64,000 nt of DNA from Brevibacterium permense (GCF_013280495.1 NZ_JABSSX010000002.1:1-64000), one strand, 5' to 3'; shown: positions 9,315 through 19,539, counted from the stretch's first letter. Notes: generated from the sequence alone by a model not told the origin. Numbers and translations: made by a program.

Positions 9315-10421
9315 GTGTACTCATTGATCTTCAGACTTCTCTTCGTTCCGATGGATGCCGAACGGGCCCATCACCTCTCGTTCACCGCCCTGCGGCTCCT
9401 TGACTCCATCCCCCTGCTCGGGCGTCTGCTCCGCTTCGTCTGCGCCCGCGGCACCGTCCGGCCCGTCGAGGTGATGGGACTGCCCTTCGCCAATCGCGTC
9501 GGCCTGGCCGCCGGGTTCGACAAGAACGGCGTCGGCATCCGTGCGCTGTCGTCGCTGGGCTTCGGCCATATCGAGGTCGGAACGATCACCGCCCACGCCC
9601 AGCCGGGCAATGATCAGCCCCGGCTGTTCCGTCTGCGGAAGAACCTCGCCCTTCTCAACCGGATGGGGTTCAACAATGACGGAGCTCGCCAGGCTTCGTT
9701 CAACATCGCCGCCGAACGGACCAAGATCGACGCCCTCCCGCAGCGGCTGCGCCCGATCGTGGGCATCAACATCGGCAAGACGAAGGTCGTCGAGGCAGCC
9801 GATGCAGTGTCCGATTACGCCGCCTCGACGCGTGCGCTGGCTCCCTTGGCCGACTACCTCGTGATCAATGTCAGTTCACCGAACACCCCGGGTCTGCGTG
9901 ATCTGCAGTCCGCGAGCAGCCTGGAGCCGATCATCACGGCAGTCCGCGACACCGCCGCCGAGGTGGCGGACAGTCCGCGCTCGACGCTGGGACATGTGCC
10001 CCTGCTCGTCAAGATCGCTCCGGACCTGGCCGACGAGGATGTGATCGAGATCTGCGACCTCGCTCTGCGCACCGGAGTCGACGGACTCATCACGACGAAC
10101 ACGACGATCGACCGGTCCGTGCTGACCGGCGCCGAGGCGAAGTTCGCCGAAGGCCAGGCCGGTGGAATCTCCGGACGCCCCGTGGCCGAACGCTCGCTCG
10201 AAGTGCTGCGTCTGGTGAAGAAGCATGTGGGCGATGAGCTCACCGTCATCTCCGTCGGGGGAGTCGCGGATGCGAAAGACGCCCGGGCACGAGTGGCCAC
10301 GGGCGCCGATCTGGTTCAGGTCTATTCGGAGATGATCTACTCCGGTCCGTTCTTCCCCGGCCGCATCGTCCGCGGCCTCGAGTCGAGCCGACTGCTCACT
10401 CGGGGTACTGACGCCTCTTGA
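9315..10421 (+). CDS. pyrD: Class-2 dihydroorotate dehydrogenase (quinone)
   Basis: FMN enzyme of de novo pyrimidine synthesis that passes electrons from dihydroorotate to membrane quinone. Class 2 features: an amphipathic N-terminal membrane anchor (MYSLIFRLLFVPMDAERAHH), VGLAAGFDKNG, LLNRMGFNNDGA, a catalytic serine in NVSSPNTPGLRDLQ, and GLITTNTTIDR. A GTG start at 9315 is preferred because the resulting N-terminus aligns with other class-2 enzymes; the upstream ribosome site is weak. It converges on and overlaps the DUF3043 gene by 26 nt. Confidence 0.95.
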   Translation: MYSLIFRLLFVPMDAERAHHLSFTALRLLDSIPLLGRLLRFVCARGTVRPVEVMGLPFANRVGLAAGFDKNGVGIRALSSLGFGHIEVGTITAHAQPGNDQPRLFRLRKNLALLNRMGFNNDGARQASFNIAAERTKIDALPQRLRPIVGINIGKTKVVEAADAVSDYAASTRALAPLADYLVINVSSPNTPGLRDLQSASSLEPIITAVRDTAAEVADSPRSTLGHVPLLVKIAPDLADEDVIEICDLALRTGVDGLITTNTTIDRSVLTGAEAKFAEGQAGGISGRPVAERSLEVLRLVKKHVGDELTVISVGGVADAKDARARVATGADLVQVYSEMIYSGPFFPGRIVRGLESSRLLTRGTDAS

Positions 10422-11007
10422 CCTGCGGCTTGGGCATGCGCAGCGGACGCAGCTGGATGCTGCGCATGACGGCATAGAAGGTGATTCCCCGTTCGACTTC
10501 GCCGAACTTACTGCGCAGTCGGTTCTTCAGGATGTAGCTGAGCACGAACCCGTCGAGGACGATCAGCGCGATGAGTCCCCAGACCGCATAGGTGAAGTAC
10601 TGCTGAATCTGCACCGGCTGGGTGAAGGCGATGACGAGGATGAGGATCGCGGCGGGGATGAAGATCTCGCCGATCGAGAAGCGAGCATCGATGTAGTCGC
10701 GGATGTACCGACGCTGAGGTCCTTTGTCACGGCGGGTGAGGTACTTCTCCTCACCGTTCATCATGCCGATGCGCGCGCGATCACGCTCCTGCCGCTGCTG
10801 TTCCTTGGCTTGTCTGTTCGCAACCTTGCGATCCTTGTTCACCAAGGGCTGACGGCGCGCAGACTCCTGTTGGCTGCGCTTGGGCGTGGGCCGTCCCTTC
10901 TTCGCTTCCGCATCGCGACGGGCGTCGGCTTCTGCGGAGAGGTCGTCATGGACTGGCTGAGAGGCAGAGGTTTCGTTCTCCGCGCGAGATTTTTTGCTTC
11001 CGAACAC
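10396..11007 (-). CDS. DUF3043 membrane protein
   Basis: A 203-residue actinobacterial protein of unknown function. The N-terminal third is highly charged and rich in Lys, Arg and Gln (for example NRQAKEQQRQERDRARIG). Then come GEEKYLTRRDKGPQRRYIRDYIDAR and two membrane helices (about 124-143 and 150-172 of the protein), and a basic tail. The motif ARFSIGEIFIP directly before the first helix is characteristic of the family. The start is the GTG at 11007, matching the usual FG-K-K N-terminus. It is divergent from the M20 peptidase with only 23 nt between the start codons, so the promoters must overlap. Confidence 0.85.
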   Translation of the reverse strand: MFGSKKSRAENETSASQPVHDDLSAEADARRDAEAKKGRPTPKRSQQESARRQPLVNKDRKVANRQAKEQQRQERDRARIGMMNGEEKYLTRRDKGPQRRYIRDYIDARFSIGEIFIPAAILILVIAFTQPVQIQQYFTYAVWGLIALIVLDGFVLSYILKNRLRSKFGEVERGITFYAVMRSIQLRPLRMPKPQVKRRQYPE

Positions 11008-11030
11008 GAGATGAATACTACCTTTGGAGA

Positions 11031-12407
11031 ATGAGCGAATCGACTTCAGCACTTGACAGTGCACAATTGCATGCCGAACTGGACACCATCTTCGACGAGG
11101 TCCTCGGCAATCTCACGGATCTCGTCGCCATCCCCTCCGTCGCCTGGCCGAGCTTCGACGCCGCGAATGTCACGGCCAGCGCCGAGGCGGTCGCCGGCAT
11201 GGCCAGCGACCTCGGCCTCGACGTCGACATCCTCAGCGCCGACCAGCCCGACGGAACCCCTGGATACCCGGCCGTCGTGGCCTCCGTGCCGGCGCCCGAA
11301 GGCGCCCCGACCGTCCTCCTCTACGCCCACCACGACGTCCAGCCGCCCGGACGCGCCGAGGACTGGGACACCGAACCGTTCGTCGCCACCCGCAGGGGCG
11401 ATCGTCTCTTCGGACGCGGAGCCGCCGATGACAAAGCCGGGATCATGGTCCATCTCACGGCTCTGCGGCTGCTGGCCGACCGCCTCGGTGTGGGTGTGAC
11501 TCTGTTCTTCGAAGGCGAGGAAGAAGCTGGCAGCCCGAGCTTCCGCAATTTCCTCGAGACCTACCGGGATCGTCTGCGCGCCGATGTCATCGTCGTCGCC
11601 GACTCCGGCAACTGGGCCGCGGGGACCCCGGCACTGACGACGAGCCTGCGCGGAATGTGCGCCGTCGAATTCGAGGTCTCCACTCTCGACCACGCCGTGC
11701 ACTCGGGAATGTACGGGGGAGTGGCACCGGATGCGATGCTCGCGATGACGAAGCTGCTGGCCACCCTCCACGACGACAACGGCTCCGTTGCTGTCGCCGG
11801 ACTGCACTCGGCCACGGACACGGACATCGACTACGACGAGGCGACTCTGCGCACCGACTCCGGAGTGCTCGCGGAGACCGAGCTCATCGGCGCAGGCACC
11901 TTGGCCTCCCGTCTGTGGACCCAGCCGTCGATCACCGTCATCGGCCTCGACATCCCCGATGTGGCGGTCTCCTCGAACACCCTGCAGTCCTCGCTGAAGG
12001 CCAAACTTTCCATCCGCCTCGCACCCGGCGACACCCCCGACTCGGCGGTCAGGGCCGTCGAAGACCATCTGCGGGCGAACCTGCCCTTCGGTGCGCAGCT
12101 GAGCATCGGTGAGACCGAAGGCGGCAGCCCTTGGCAGGCCGATGAGAACGACCCCGTGGTCCAGACCGCCCGACAGGCACTCACCGATGCCTGGGGCACC
12201 GAATCGGTGACGATGGGCATCGGCGGCTCCATCCCCTTCATCGCCGATCTGCTCGAGGTGTTCCCCAGCGCGTCGATCCTCGTCACGGGTGTCGAAGACC
12301 CGGACGCCCGAGCCCACAGTGCCAACGAATCGCTGTACCTGCCCGACTTCAGGGCCGCGATCGTCGCAGAAGCCCTGCTGCTGCAGCGCCTCGGCGAAAG
12401 AGGATGA
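11031..12407 (+). CDS. M20 family dipeptidase
   Basis: Zinc-dependent exopeptidase of the ArgE/DapE/CPG2 group (dipeptidase subclass). Metal-binding residues are visible in LLYAHHDVQPPG, FGRGAADDKAG, FFEGEEEAGSPSF (catalytic and bridging acids) and VVADSGNW. The 458 residues contain the catalytic domain with an inserted dimerisation domain (about 180-340). The exact substrate cannot be read from sequence. The ATG at 11031 has a GGAGA almost touching it; translation may therefore start from a leaderless or very short-leader message. Confidence 0.88.
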   Translation: MSESTSALDSAQLHAELDTIFDEVLGNLTDLVAIPSVAWPSFDAANVTASAEAVAGMASDLGLDVDILSADQPDGTPGYPAVVASVPAPEGAPTVLLYAHHDVQPPGRAEDWDTEPFVATRRGDRLFGRGAADDKAGIMVHLTALRLLADRLGVGVTLFFEGEEEAGSPSFRNFLETYRDRLRADVIVVADSGNWAAGTPALTTSLRGMCAVEFEVSTLDHAVHSGMYGGVAPDAMLAMTKLLATLHDDNGSVAVAGLHSATDTDIDYDEATLRTDSGVLAETELIGAGTLASRLWTQPSITVIGLDIPDVAVSSNTLQSSLKAKLSIRLAPGDTPDSAVRAVEDHLRANLPFGAQLSIGETEGGSPWQADENDPVVQTARQALTDAWGTESVTMGIGGSIPFIADLLEVFPSASILVTGVEDPDARAHSANESLYLPDFRAAIVAEALLLQRLGERG

Positions 12408-12486
12408 CACGAGCGGGGAATAGCTTGCACGGCACCGATGTTGACACCGGTGTAGCCTGGGGACAGGAACGCGAAAAGGAGTAACC

Positions 12487-12840
12487 ATGACTGTGACCGA
12501 AAAAGCAGAAGCCACCCACGAGGTGGAGCTGTCGTCGACCGCTGCCGACAAGGTCCGCAGCCTGCTGGAACAGGAAGGTCGTGACGACCTGCGCCTGCGC
12601 GTGGCTGTCCAGCCCGGCGGATGTTCCGGACTGATCTATCAGCTCTATTTCGATGAGCGTTTCCTCGACGGAGACGCAGTCCGCGACTTCGACGGCGTCG
12701 AGGTCATCGTCGACCGGATGAGCGTTCCCTACCTCAGCGGTTCGACCATCGACTTCTCCGACACCATCGAGAAGCAGGGCTTCACTATCGACAACCCCAA
12801 CGCCGGCGGATCCTGCGCCTGCGGAGACTCGTTCCACTGA
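12487..12840 (+). CDS. erpA: A-type iron-sulfur carrier/insertion protein (HesB/IscA)
   Basis: Small cytosolic Fe-S carrier that delivers clusters to apo-enzymes. The three conserved cysteines are present: PGGCSGLIYQL and the C-terminal CACGDSF. The 117-residue length is typical. A GGAG site lies 7 nt before the ATG. M. tuberculosis has the equivalent gene (Rv2204c) just upstream of ctaC, matching the order here. LipA, which must rebuild its auxiliary cluster, is a plausible client (inference). The erpA symbol follows common annotation; a specific role versus other A-type carriers is not proven. Confidence 0.9.
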   Translation: MTVTEKAEATHEVELSSTAADKVRSLLEQEGRDDLRLRVAVQPGGCSGLIYQLYFDERFLDGDAVRDFDGVEVIVDRMSVPYLSGSTIDFSDTIEKQGFTIDNPNAGGSCACGDSFH

Positions 12841-12869
12841 TCAGCCTCGGCTGAGGAGGAGCGCTTCTC

Positions 12870-13547
12870 ATGGACCTGGAGGATCTGCGTGCCGTGTCAT
12901 ATACGGCAACGCAGCCCCAGGTCCTTTTGTCGTATCGGGCCGGACTCTTCCCCATGGGGGTCGGCCACGGGGGCACCGGTCGGATGGGATGGTGGGCGCC
13001 ACGACGACGTGGAGTTCTGTTTCCCGGTGACCTGCGCGTGACGAAGAGCCTGCGCAAATCGATGAAGCACTTCACCTTCACCACCAACCGCGCCTTCATG
13101 CACGTCATCCGCTCGTGTGCCGACCCAGCGCGGACGGGCAGCTGGATCACCGAGGAGATGATCGAGCTCTACCAGGGCCTCCACGACGACGGGTGGGCCC
13201 ATTCGGTAGAGGTATGGAACGAGGACGAACTGGTCGGCGGACTCTACGGAGTCGCCATCGGATCGTTCTTCGCCGGCGAATCGATGTTTCACACTCAGCG
13301 GGACGCCTCGAAGGCCGCGCTGGCCCACCTCGTCGGACTCTTCGACGGCGTCGACGTCGACAGCCGACATCGCGGGGCGAACTCGGCGGATGAGGACACC
13401 GGACCGGGGGGCTGGCTCATTGACACTCAGTGGCAGACATCACATTTGTCCACGCTCGGCGTGTCGGAGATCAGCGGCCTCGAATACTCCGCGCACCTAG
13501 ATTCCGCGCTCAGGGGCCGCATCTGTCAGGATATTCTCAACAAATGA
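12870..13547 (+). CDS. aat: Leucyl/phenylalanyl-tRNA-protein transferase
   Basis: Adds Leu or Phe from aminoacyl-tRNA to N-terminal Lys/Arg of proteins, marking them for ClpS/ClpAP-type degradation (N-degron pathway). Family landmarks: YRAGLFPMG, WWAPRRRGVLFPGDLRVTKSLRK, GSWITEEMIELYQGLH, HSVEVWNEDELVGGLYGVAIGSFFAGESMF, and a late DTQWQTSHLSTLG. The segment SRHRGANSADEDTGPGGW (residues about 171-188) is an insertion relative to the usual WLID strand. A GAGGAGG site lies upstream. It starts 29 nt after erpA, so co-transcription is likely. Confidence 0.92.
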   Translation: MDLEDLRAVSYTATQPQVLLSYRAGLFPMGVGHGGTGRMGWWAPRRRGVLFPGDLRVTKSLRKSMKHFTFTTNRAFMHVIRSCADPARTGSWITEEMIELYQGLHDDGWAHSVEVWNEDELVGGLYGVAIGSFFAGESMFHTQRDASKAALAHLVGLFDGVDVDSRHRGANSADEDTGPGGWLIDTQWQTSHLSTLGVSEISGLEYSAHLDSALRGRICQDILNK

Positions 13548-13565
13548 ACATCTGCAGGTGAATTT

Positions 13566-13584
13566 CTACCGCGTGTAGCGGTAG
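13566..13584 (+). promoter_or_regulatory. Inverted repeat between aat and ctaC
   Basis: A perfect 7-bp inverted repeat, CTACCGC-N5-GCGGTAG, sits 18 nt after the aat stop and about 75 nt before ctaC. It is short for a terminator and is followed by TCTTGT; it could alternatively be an operator for the oxidase operon. Confidence 0.35.
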
Positions 13585-13657
13585 TCTTGTAGGTGACAGA
13601 GTAAGTACACGTCTCTCGGTCTGACCTGGAGACGCAGAACGTTGTGAAAGGCTGCAC

Positions 13658-14530
13658 GTGGATTCTCCGAATCAGTCAGGACCGCAGCGGTCCTGGGCGA
13701 AGCGGCTCGGCATTCTGAGCGCAGTATTGATACCGGTACTGCTATCGGGTTGCACCAAAGAGCAGATCGCCACGGGATTTTTCCCCGTCGAATCGAAAGG
13801 CGCTACGAACCACACGGACGCCTATACAGCGCTGTGGAACGGCGGTTGGATCGCGCTTCTCATCGTCGGAATCATCGTGTGGGGCCTCATGCTGTGGGCG
13901 ATGGTCGCCTATCGCCGCCGCAAGAATGATCGTGGACTGCCAGTGCAGTTGCGCTACAGCATGCCGATTGAAATCCTCTTCACTGTGACTCCGATCATTC
14001 TCGTGCTCGGATTCTTCTTCCAGAACGTCCAGGTTATGGAAAAGACCGTCGACGACAGGACTCCCGGTGAGCAGGTCATCGAAGTCGCTGCCAAGCAGTG
14101 GGCGTGGGATTTCAACTACGAGACCGAGAACGTCTACTACGGCAGCAAACAGGTCGAACTCGATGGCACTCCGGAGCCAGCAAAGAAGGTGCCGACCCTA
14201 TATCTTCCCGTCGACACCGACCTGGAGATCCGCCTGCATTCTCGTGATGTCATTCATTCTTTCTGGGTTCCTGCGTTCCTCGAGAAGCGCGATATGATTC
14301 CCGGGCGCGACCAGAGTCTGCACTTGCGTGCGGAGAAGGAAGGCGAGTACGTCGGCAAGTGTGCCGAACTGTGCGGTGAGTACCACTCGGAGATGCTGTT
14401 CAATGTGAAGGTCGTATCCAAGGCGGAGTACCAGGAGTACACACAGTCGCTTGCCGATCAGGGCAACACAGGCCAGCTGGGTTCGGAGTACGATCGCAAC
14501 TGGTACCCGAAAGAAGGTGCTGAGAAATGA
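13658..14530 (+). CDS. ctaC: Cytochrome c oxidase subunit II (lipoprotein)
   Basis: Subunit II of the aa3 oxidase; its CuA centre receives electrons from the QcrC cytochrome. The N-terminus has a signal peptide ending in a lipobox (LLSGC at about residues 28-32), then two membrane helices (about 63-85 and 107-128). A cupredoxin domain follows with the CuA ligands in the block starting at [14 protein letters not shown], plus an upstream H in [15 protein letters not shown] start at 13658 has AAAGG upstream. The stop overlaps the ctaD ATG by 4 nt. Local GC is visibly lower than in flanking genes, as is common for membrane genes. Confidence 0.96.
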   Translation: MDSPNQSGPQRSWAKRLGILSAVLIPVLLSGCTKEQIATGFFPVESKGATNHTDAYTALWNGGWIALLIVGIIVWGLMLWAMVAYRRRKNDRGLPVQLRYSMPIEILFTVTPIILVLGFFFQNVQVMEKTVDDRTPGEQVIEVAAKQWAWDFNYETENVYYGSKQVELDGTPEPAKKVPTLYLPVDTDLEIRLHSRDVIHSFWVPAFLEKRDMIPGRDQSLHLRAEKEGEYVGKCAELCGEYHSEMLFNVKVVSKAEYQEYTQSLADQGNTGQLGSEYDRNWYPKEGAEK

Positions 14531-16224
14531 CTGCCACGATGAATCAAGCGGCGCTTGACGTTCCGGCTGTGCCCCGGAGCAAGGGCCGGATCATCGTCGA
14601 CTGGATCACGTCGACTGACCATAAGACGATCGGGTACATGTACCTCATCGGTTCGTTCTTCTTCTTCTGCGTCGGCGGGGTGATGGCGCTCATCATCCGC
14701 CTCGAGCTCTTTGAGCCCGGTATGCAGATCGTGGAAACCAAAGAACAGTACAACCAGCTGTTCACCATGCACGGCACCCTGATGCTTCTGATGTTCGCCA
14801 CACCGCTGTTCGCCGGCTTCGCCAACGTCATCATGCCGTTGCAGATCGGCGCCCCGGATGTGGCGTTCCCACGCTTGAATGCCTTCGCATTCTGGATGTT
14901 CCTCTTCGGCAGCCTCGTGGCTCTCTCCGGGTTCCTCACGCCGCAGGGTGCGGCATCATTCGGCTGGACGGCCTATGCGCCCCTGAGCAATACGACCTTC
15001 ACTCCAGGAGCCGGCGGCAACTTGTGGGTTCTCGGACTTGCGTTGCAAGGGTTCGGAACGATCCTCGGATCGGTCAACTTCATCGCCACTATCATTACGA
15101 TGCGTGCTCCGGGTATGACGATGTTCCGCATGCCGATTTTCTGCTGGAACGTACTCATCACCGCGATTCTCGTGCTCATGGCTTTCCAGCCCCTGGCAGC
15201 CGCGTTGCTGGTGCTCGCTTCAGACAGGATTCTGGGATCGAATGTCTTCAGTCCCGGAAACGGTGGGCCGATACTTTGGCAGCACCTGTTCTGGTTCTTC
15301 GGCCACCCGGAGGTATACGTCATCGCGTTGCCGTTCTTCGGTATCGTGACCGAAATCTTCCCGGTGTTCAGCCGAAAGCCGGTCTTCGGGTACAAGGAGC
15401 TCGTCTTCGCGACCATCACCATCGCGGCTCTTTCTGTGACAGTCTGGGCTCACCATATGTATGTCACAGGTGTTGTCGCATTGCCGTTCTTCGCCTTTAT
15501 GACAATGCTTATCGCTATCCCGACAGGGGTGAAGTTCTTCAACTGGATCGGCACAATGTGGCGGGGTTCGATCACATTCGAAACTCCGATCGTGTGGTCT
15601 ATCGGCTTCATGGCTACCTTCCTCTTCGGCGGACTCACCGGCGTCATTCTGGCGAGTCCTGCGCTCGACCAGCAGGTCTCCGACACCTATTTCGTCGTTG
15701 CTCACTTCCACTACGTCGTATTCGGCACCGTCGTGTTCGCGATGTTCGCAGGCTTCTACTTCTGGTGGCCGAAGTGGACGGGCAAAATGCTCAACGAAAA
15801 GCTTGGTCACATTCATTTCTGGATGCTGTTCATCGGATTCCACGGAACTTTCCTCGTGCAGCACTGGCTGGGCGCCGACGGTATGCCGCGTCGCTATGCC
15901 GATTACCTTCCGCAGGACGGCTTCACATGGATGAATCAGGTATCGACGGTCGGTTCGCTGCTGTTGGGTCTTTCTATGGTCCCATTCTTCTGGAATGTCT
16001 GGATCACCCATCGCAACGCTCCGAAGGTTACAGTCGATGATCCGTGGGGCTATGGCGGATCCCTGGAGTGGGCCACCTCTTGTCCGCCCCCGCGGCATAA
16101 CTTCACCTCATTGCCTCGAATTCGTTCTGAACGGCCTGCCTTCGACCTCAATCACCCCGAGTTGCTTGAGTACAGCGGACATAGGCAGGAAAGTACCTTG
16201 CCCGGAGGAGACAACGCCAAATGA
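14527..16224 (+). CDS. ctaD: Cytochrome c oxidase subunit I
   Basis: Catalytic, proton-pumping subunit binding heme a, heme a3 and CuB. Diagnostic motifs: heme a ligand in [22 protein letters not shown] (CuB histidine cross-linked to tyrosine); AHHMYVTG (two CuB histidines); and the heme pair in [11 protein letters not shown]. Twelve hydrophobic segments fit the family. At 565 residues it is complete. It overlaps ctaC and ctaF by ATGA junctions, so the three are one translationally coupled operon. Confidence 0.98.
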   Translation: MTATMNQAALDVPAVPRSKGRIIVDWITSTDHKTIGYMYLIGSFFFFCVGGVMALIIRLELFEPGMQIVETKEQYNQLFTMHGTLMLLMFATPLFAGFANVIMPLQIGAPDVAFPRLNAFAFWMFLFGSLVALSGFLTPQGAASFGWTAYAPLSNTTFTPGAGGNLWVLGLALQGFGTILGSVNFIATIITMRAPGMTMFRMPIFCWNVLITAILVLMAFQPLAAALLVLASDRILGSNVFSPGNGGPILWQHLFWFFGHPEVYVIALPFFGIVTEIFPVFSRKPVFGYKELVFATITIAALSVTVWAHHMYVTGVVALPFFAFMTMLIAIPTGVKFFNWIGTMWRGSITFETPIVWSIGFMATFLFGGLTGVILASPALDQQVSDTYFVVAHFHYVVFGTVVFAMFAGFYFWWPKWTGKMLNEKLGHIHFWMLFIGFHGTFLVQHWLGADGMPRRYADYLPQDGFTWMNQVSTVGSLLLGLSMVPFFWNVWITHRNAPKVTVDDPWGYGGSLEWATSCPPPRHNFTSLPRIRSERPAFDLNHPELLEYSGHRQESTLPGGDNAK

Positions 16225-16622
16225 AGTCATCGATCTACCTCTTCAACCTCTGCGGCCTGTTCTTCATCGCAGTCGGTATCTTCTACGGCTTCTTCACCGA
16301 CTTCAGCGAACTCGTCGGATTCCCGGCACTCCTCCTTGTCGGGCTGATGGCCCTGATGATCGGCGTCTATCTTTGGCTGACAGATCGTCGCGTCGGGCGC
16401 CAACCTCAGGACAACGACGACGCGGAGATCTCCGACGCCGACGCTGACTACGGATTCTTCAGTCCGTGGAGCTGGTGGCCGATCGTCAGCGCGGGTGCGG
16501 CTGCAGTGTCGTTTTACGGATTCGCTATGGGCTGGTGGATCGTTCCGTTCGGTGTTGTGCTCGGTATCGTCGCACTCGTCGGCCTTACCTATGAACATGA
16601 CCGCGGTGACTTCGCTCACTGA
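16221..16622 (+). CDS. ctaF: Cytochrome c oxidase subunit IV (actinobacterial CtaF)
   Basis: Small accessory subunit specific to the actinobacterial aa3 oxidase in the bcc-aa3 supercomplex. The 133 residues contain four hydrophobic segments (about 8-25, 31-52, 85-103 and 107-125) separated by an acidic loop ([15 protein letters not shown]) and a WSWWPI motif. Its start overlaps the ctaD stop by ATGA. Gene order ctaC-ctaD-ctaF supports the call. Confidence 0.93.
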   Translation: MKSSIYLFNLCGLFFIAVGIFYGFFTDFSELVGFPALLLVGLMALMIGVYLWLTDRRVGRQPQDNDDAEISDADADYGFFSPWSWWPIVSAGAAAVSFYGFAMGWWIVPFGVVLGIVALVGLTYEHDRGDFAH

Positions 16623-16665
16623 AGTTGTCGCCGTGAACGGAAACAACTGACAATTGATTCGCCCA

Positions 16666-16698
16666 CGTGGCCCGAACTTGCATAGAGTTCGGGCCACG
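16666..16698 (+). terminator. Terminator of ctaC-ctaD-ctaF
   Basis: A perfect 13-bp stem with a 7-nt loop begins 44 nt after the ctaF stop and is followed by GTGCCTTTCG. Confidence 0.75.
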
Positions 16699-16959
16699 GT
16701 GCCTTTCGCTCCGGAATCGACAGGCTTCTCGCTTCTTCAGGGGTTGAGACTAAGGCGCGCGGGCTGTACAGTCTTCGAGGTCCACGCTTTTGTGGAGGTG
16801 CCCCTATGCCTTGATTCATGAGGCATCGGTGTGATTCTTCGAAAGTTTCGAGTCGGACTCGATGGCAGGGGTAATCGGATCGGGGTCCTACTCCCGAATT
16901 GATCAGGTACCTCGCGACAGGACTGCTCAGGCAGCTGGCACCGCCTCGGGGGTGTGGAG

Positions 16960-17275
16960 GTAGACGCCGTCGACAACGGGTCATTCAGTGCCGCGAACGC
17001 GGACAGGAACAAGGCTCGTTTGGGGAACTTGTTGGTCCAGCGGGACGTATGGTCGCCGCGGCCCCTGACCGCTGCGAAGTCGGTGCCAGTCCGGCATACG
17101 ATGATAGGTGTCCGGCTGATTCGAAGTCCTTACCCACGATCTCGGTCAGAATCCTCGCAGTAGCCCTGACGCCGTCCGCCGGCATCGACGTTTGGAGCTC
17201 GAAACGCGGATGCGACTGGACCAGTTCCTCGATGGATGCCAGGATTTCGCCCCGCGACTGCTACATCTGCGCCGA
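16960..17275 (-). pseudogene. IS110-family transposase fossil
   Basis: The minus strand encodes a recognisable IS110 (Transposase_20) C-terminal region in two frames. The first reads ELVQSHPRFELQTSMPADG then ARILTEIVGKDF and AGHLSSYAGLAP. After a frameshift the second reads NKFPKRALFLSAFAALNDPL. The N-terminal DEDD catalytic domain and the far C-terminus are absent. Surrounding sequence (16700-16960) has no recognisable gene. This is a dead remnant. Confidence 0.75.
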
Positions 17276-17499
17276 CGAGTTTGTCTAGCCCCAGGTTTGA
17301 TGGAGAGTCTTCTACTTGGAGTTCATGACTCTCACACGAGTTACGCGGTCCGTGGCATCGTGCTGTGAGGGTCAGCTCGGAACGCTGTGGGAGTCGCTGC
17401 TCCTAGCGCACCGTGTGGTCAATAGGTGGTGGACCAGTGCGCCCGCTCCGCCGTGGCGAGCCCGACATGATCAATGCCTTTCCACGGGTTGCTATTCCG

Positions 17500-18120
17500 T
17501 ATCCACTCAGCCTATACAGCGAGTTCGAGGCTTCGCAAGACGCTATCGTCTGAATCGCCCCTCGATCCGGCAGACGCGACGGCGAGTTGTTCGGTCAGGG
17601 CATCGTCATGGCGGATTGCCCGATACTGGCCTCCGCGATCCGAGTGCTGTACCAGCCCGCACAGGTCGCCACTGGGACCTCGACTCTGATAGATCCCCTT
17701 CTGCAGGGCATCAGGAGCCGACTCGGTGTGCACTGACCTCGATTCCTGCCAGCCGACGATCTCGCGATCGAACATGTCGGTGACGAACGCGAAGTAGACC
17801 CACCCGGCGGATGCGTGCACATAGGTGATGTCAGGCTCCTACCACCGGTCAGTAGCGAAAGTGGCGAAGTACCGATCAATGCAATCGGTCACACTGCTCT
17901 GACCTCTCGGTGTTCGAAGCCGTGGACGGCCCTATACGGTGCAGTCCGAGGTCTCTCGACAGTCGTTCGATCGGCACCGGAGAACAATTCCGGGATCGTG
18001 TAGAGAGCTGTTCGTCGATATGGCAGACGCTGCCGCGTCGGGCAACAGGATCGGTTTCGAGAAGGACCATGCTGCGGTCTGCTCTCTTACGAAGCCTTAT
18101 GGGTACTTCTTTTGGGGCAT
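17500..18120 (-). pseudogene. IS3-family orfA/orfB fossil 1
   Basis: Reading on the minus strand from 18120, MPQKKYP is followed directly by a stop. An OrfA-like stretch then appears in a shifted frame (RLRKRADRSMVLLETDP). From about 17820 the OrfB integrase core is clear: HASAGWVYFAFVTDMFDREI, VGWQESRSVHTESAPDAL, QHSDRGGQYRAIRH and VASAGSRGDSDDS. The DDE core is interrupted by frameshifts and lacks the C-terminal end. It is a relic, same strand as the neighbouring IS110 fossil. The 17300-17500 stretch shows nothing recognisable. Confidence 0.8.
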
Positions 18121-18199
18121 GACAGATAAGTCCTTTTCGTGGCTTCACTGTGTCGGCTATGTTTCTGTACCTGATTTCTGAGTTCGACTTGGTTGAGCC

Positions 18200-18205
18200 T
18201 ATACT
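18200..18205 (+). promoter_or_regulatory. Candidate -10 box of ctaG
   Basis: TATACT lies 35 nt before the ctaG GTG codon; no good -35 hexamer is present at the right distance. Confidence 0.35.
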
Positions 18206-18239
18206 GGCATCACCAGGGCCAATTGAAAGACGAGGAACA

Positions 18240-19175
18240 GTGAACGACGCTGCTGACTTGGTGCAACAGGTGCCGCTTTGGCTCCGTTTCGACTTCACTT
18301 CTGCGTCATGGATCATCGCTGCTCTTTCCGCGGTTCTGTGTGCGCTCTATCTGGCAGGTACATTCAGGCTGTGGTCTCAACGTCGATTTTGGAATCCGGC
18401 CCGCGTGCTTTCCTTTGTCTTGGGTTGCGTTATCGCATTCCTAGTAGCGACTTTGGGAGTGAACGCAGCTGCGCCGCATTCGCTGACCGCACTGATGTTT
18501 CAGCAGATCACCTTAATGACTATGGTCCCCCCGCTTCTGCTTACCGGAGCTCCCGGTGTGCTGCTCCTTCGGTCGATGCCACACGGTAGATTCGGCAGTT
18601 TCATCCTCCGGGTGGGGATCGGCGGCCTACGTTCGAAATGGACAAGCAGTTTGCTCCATCCCGCAGTGCCAATCGTTATAGCGCTTCTGGCATTTCCCGC
18701 TCTGTACCTGAGCGACGCGGTCAGCACATTCGTGTCGACGCGCGCTGGAATGGACGCTCTTCTGGCGATGTTCCTTTTCGGCGGAATCCTCGCCGCTGTT
18801 CCACTTTGGTCGGTTGATCCGCTGCCTCGAGTGCAATCCTTCCCCTCTCGATTCATTGACATTGCAATCGAACTTCAGATTCACGCCGTACTCGGACTGA
18901 CCTTCCTGCGAATCGGACGGCCCATATTCGATCAGTATGCAGTGGCGACTAATGGAATCGATCCCGTGTACGACCAAGCAGTTGCTGGTGCGCTTCTGTG
19001 GACTTACGCCGAAATGCCATTGTTCCTTGTGCTGATTATCTGCCTGGCTCGCTGGTTTGCGCAGGAACAGAAATCACACAAAATCAAACAGTCCAGCGAG
19101 GACGCGGCAATGGATTCTTACAATGAGTATCTCTTGAGTCTGAACGATCATGACAGATTGCACAAGCAACACTGA
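18240..19175 (+). CDS. ctaG: Cytochrome c oxidase assembly protein CtaG (Caa3_CtaG type)
   Basis: Multi-pass membrane protein of the Caa3_CtaG family, implicated in copper delivery or assembly of the oxidase. The 311-residue product has about seven hydrophobic segments. Family features include HSLTALMFQQITLMTMVPPLLL, LLHPAVPIVIALLAFPALYLS, the IELQIHAVLGLTFL helix and ALLWTYAEMPLF. I use the GTG at 18240, which has a GAGGA site 5 nt upstream; an in-frame ATG 90 nt earlier gives an N-terminus without family similarity. It lies between two related IS3 fossils and is separated from ctaF by 1.6 kb of debris, yet its frame is intact, which suggests continued selection. Confidence 0.85.
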   Translation: MNDAADLVQQVPLWLRFDFTSASWIIAALSAVLCALYLAGTFRLWSQRRFWNPARVLSFVLGCVIAFLVATLGVNAAAPHSLTALMFQQITLMTMVPPLLLTGAPGVLLLRSMPHGRFGSFILRVGIGGLRSKWTSSLLHPAVPIVIALLAFPALYLSDAVSTFVSTRAGMDALLAMFLFGGILAAVPLWSVDPLPRVQSFPSRFIDIAIELQIHAVLGLTFLRIGRPIFDQYAVATNGIDPVYDQAVAGALLWTYAEMPLFLVLIICLARWFAQEQKSHKIKQSSEDAAMDSYNEYLLSLNDHDRLHKQH

Positions 19176-19539
19176 ATCGGTTGACTTCTGAAGCTCACAC
19201 GCAGCGGCGGCAAGCCGATACGGTCTCTCGGCAGCAAGCTGACTGATCGGCAGTAACTCGCAGTCATCGTCGACCGCTACGTCCGCGCGGATTGCCTAGC
19301 CTCCGCGGTCGATGGCGTCTTTTCCACCTGAAGTACATCGGTCCGCGCTCGCGTTGCGAAGCCCGTGGCATCGAAATGACATAGTCCTACTCGAAAGTCA
19401 TAGGGATTGGCCCCGCCGAGTGCTCTTTGTGAACTGTACGAGGTGAGACTGTCCATCTACAACGCTTTGGCGATCTCGATAGCATCAATGCCAATACACG
19501 AAACTCTGCTCCGGATCTGGTCGACTTTGTAAAGTGAGT

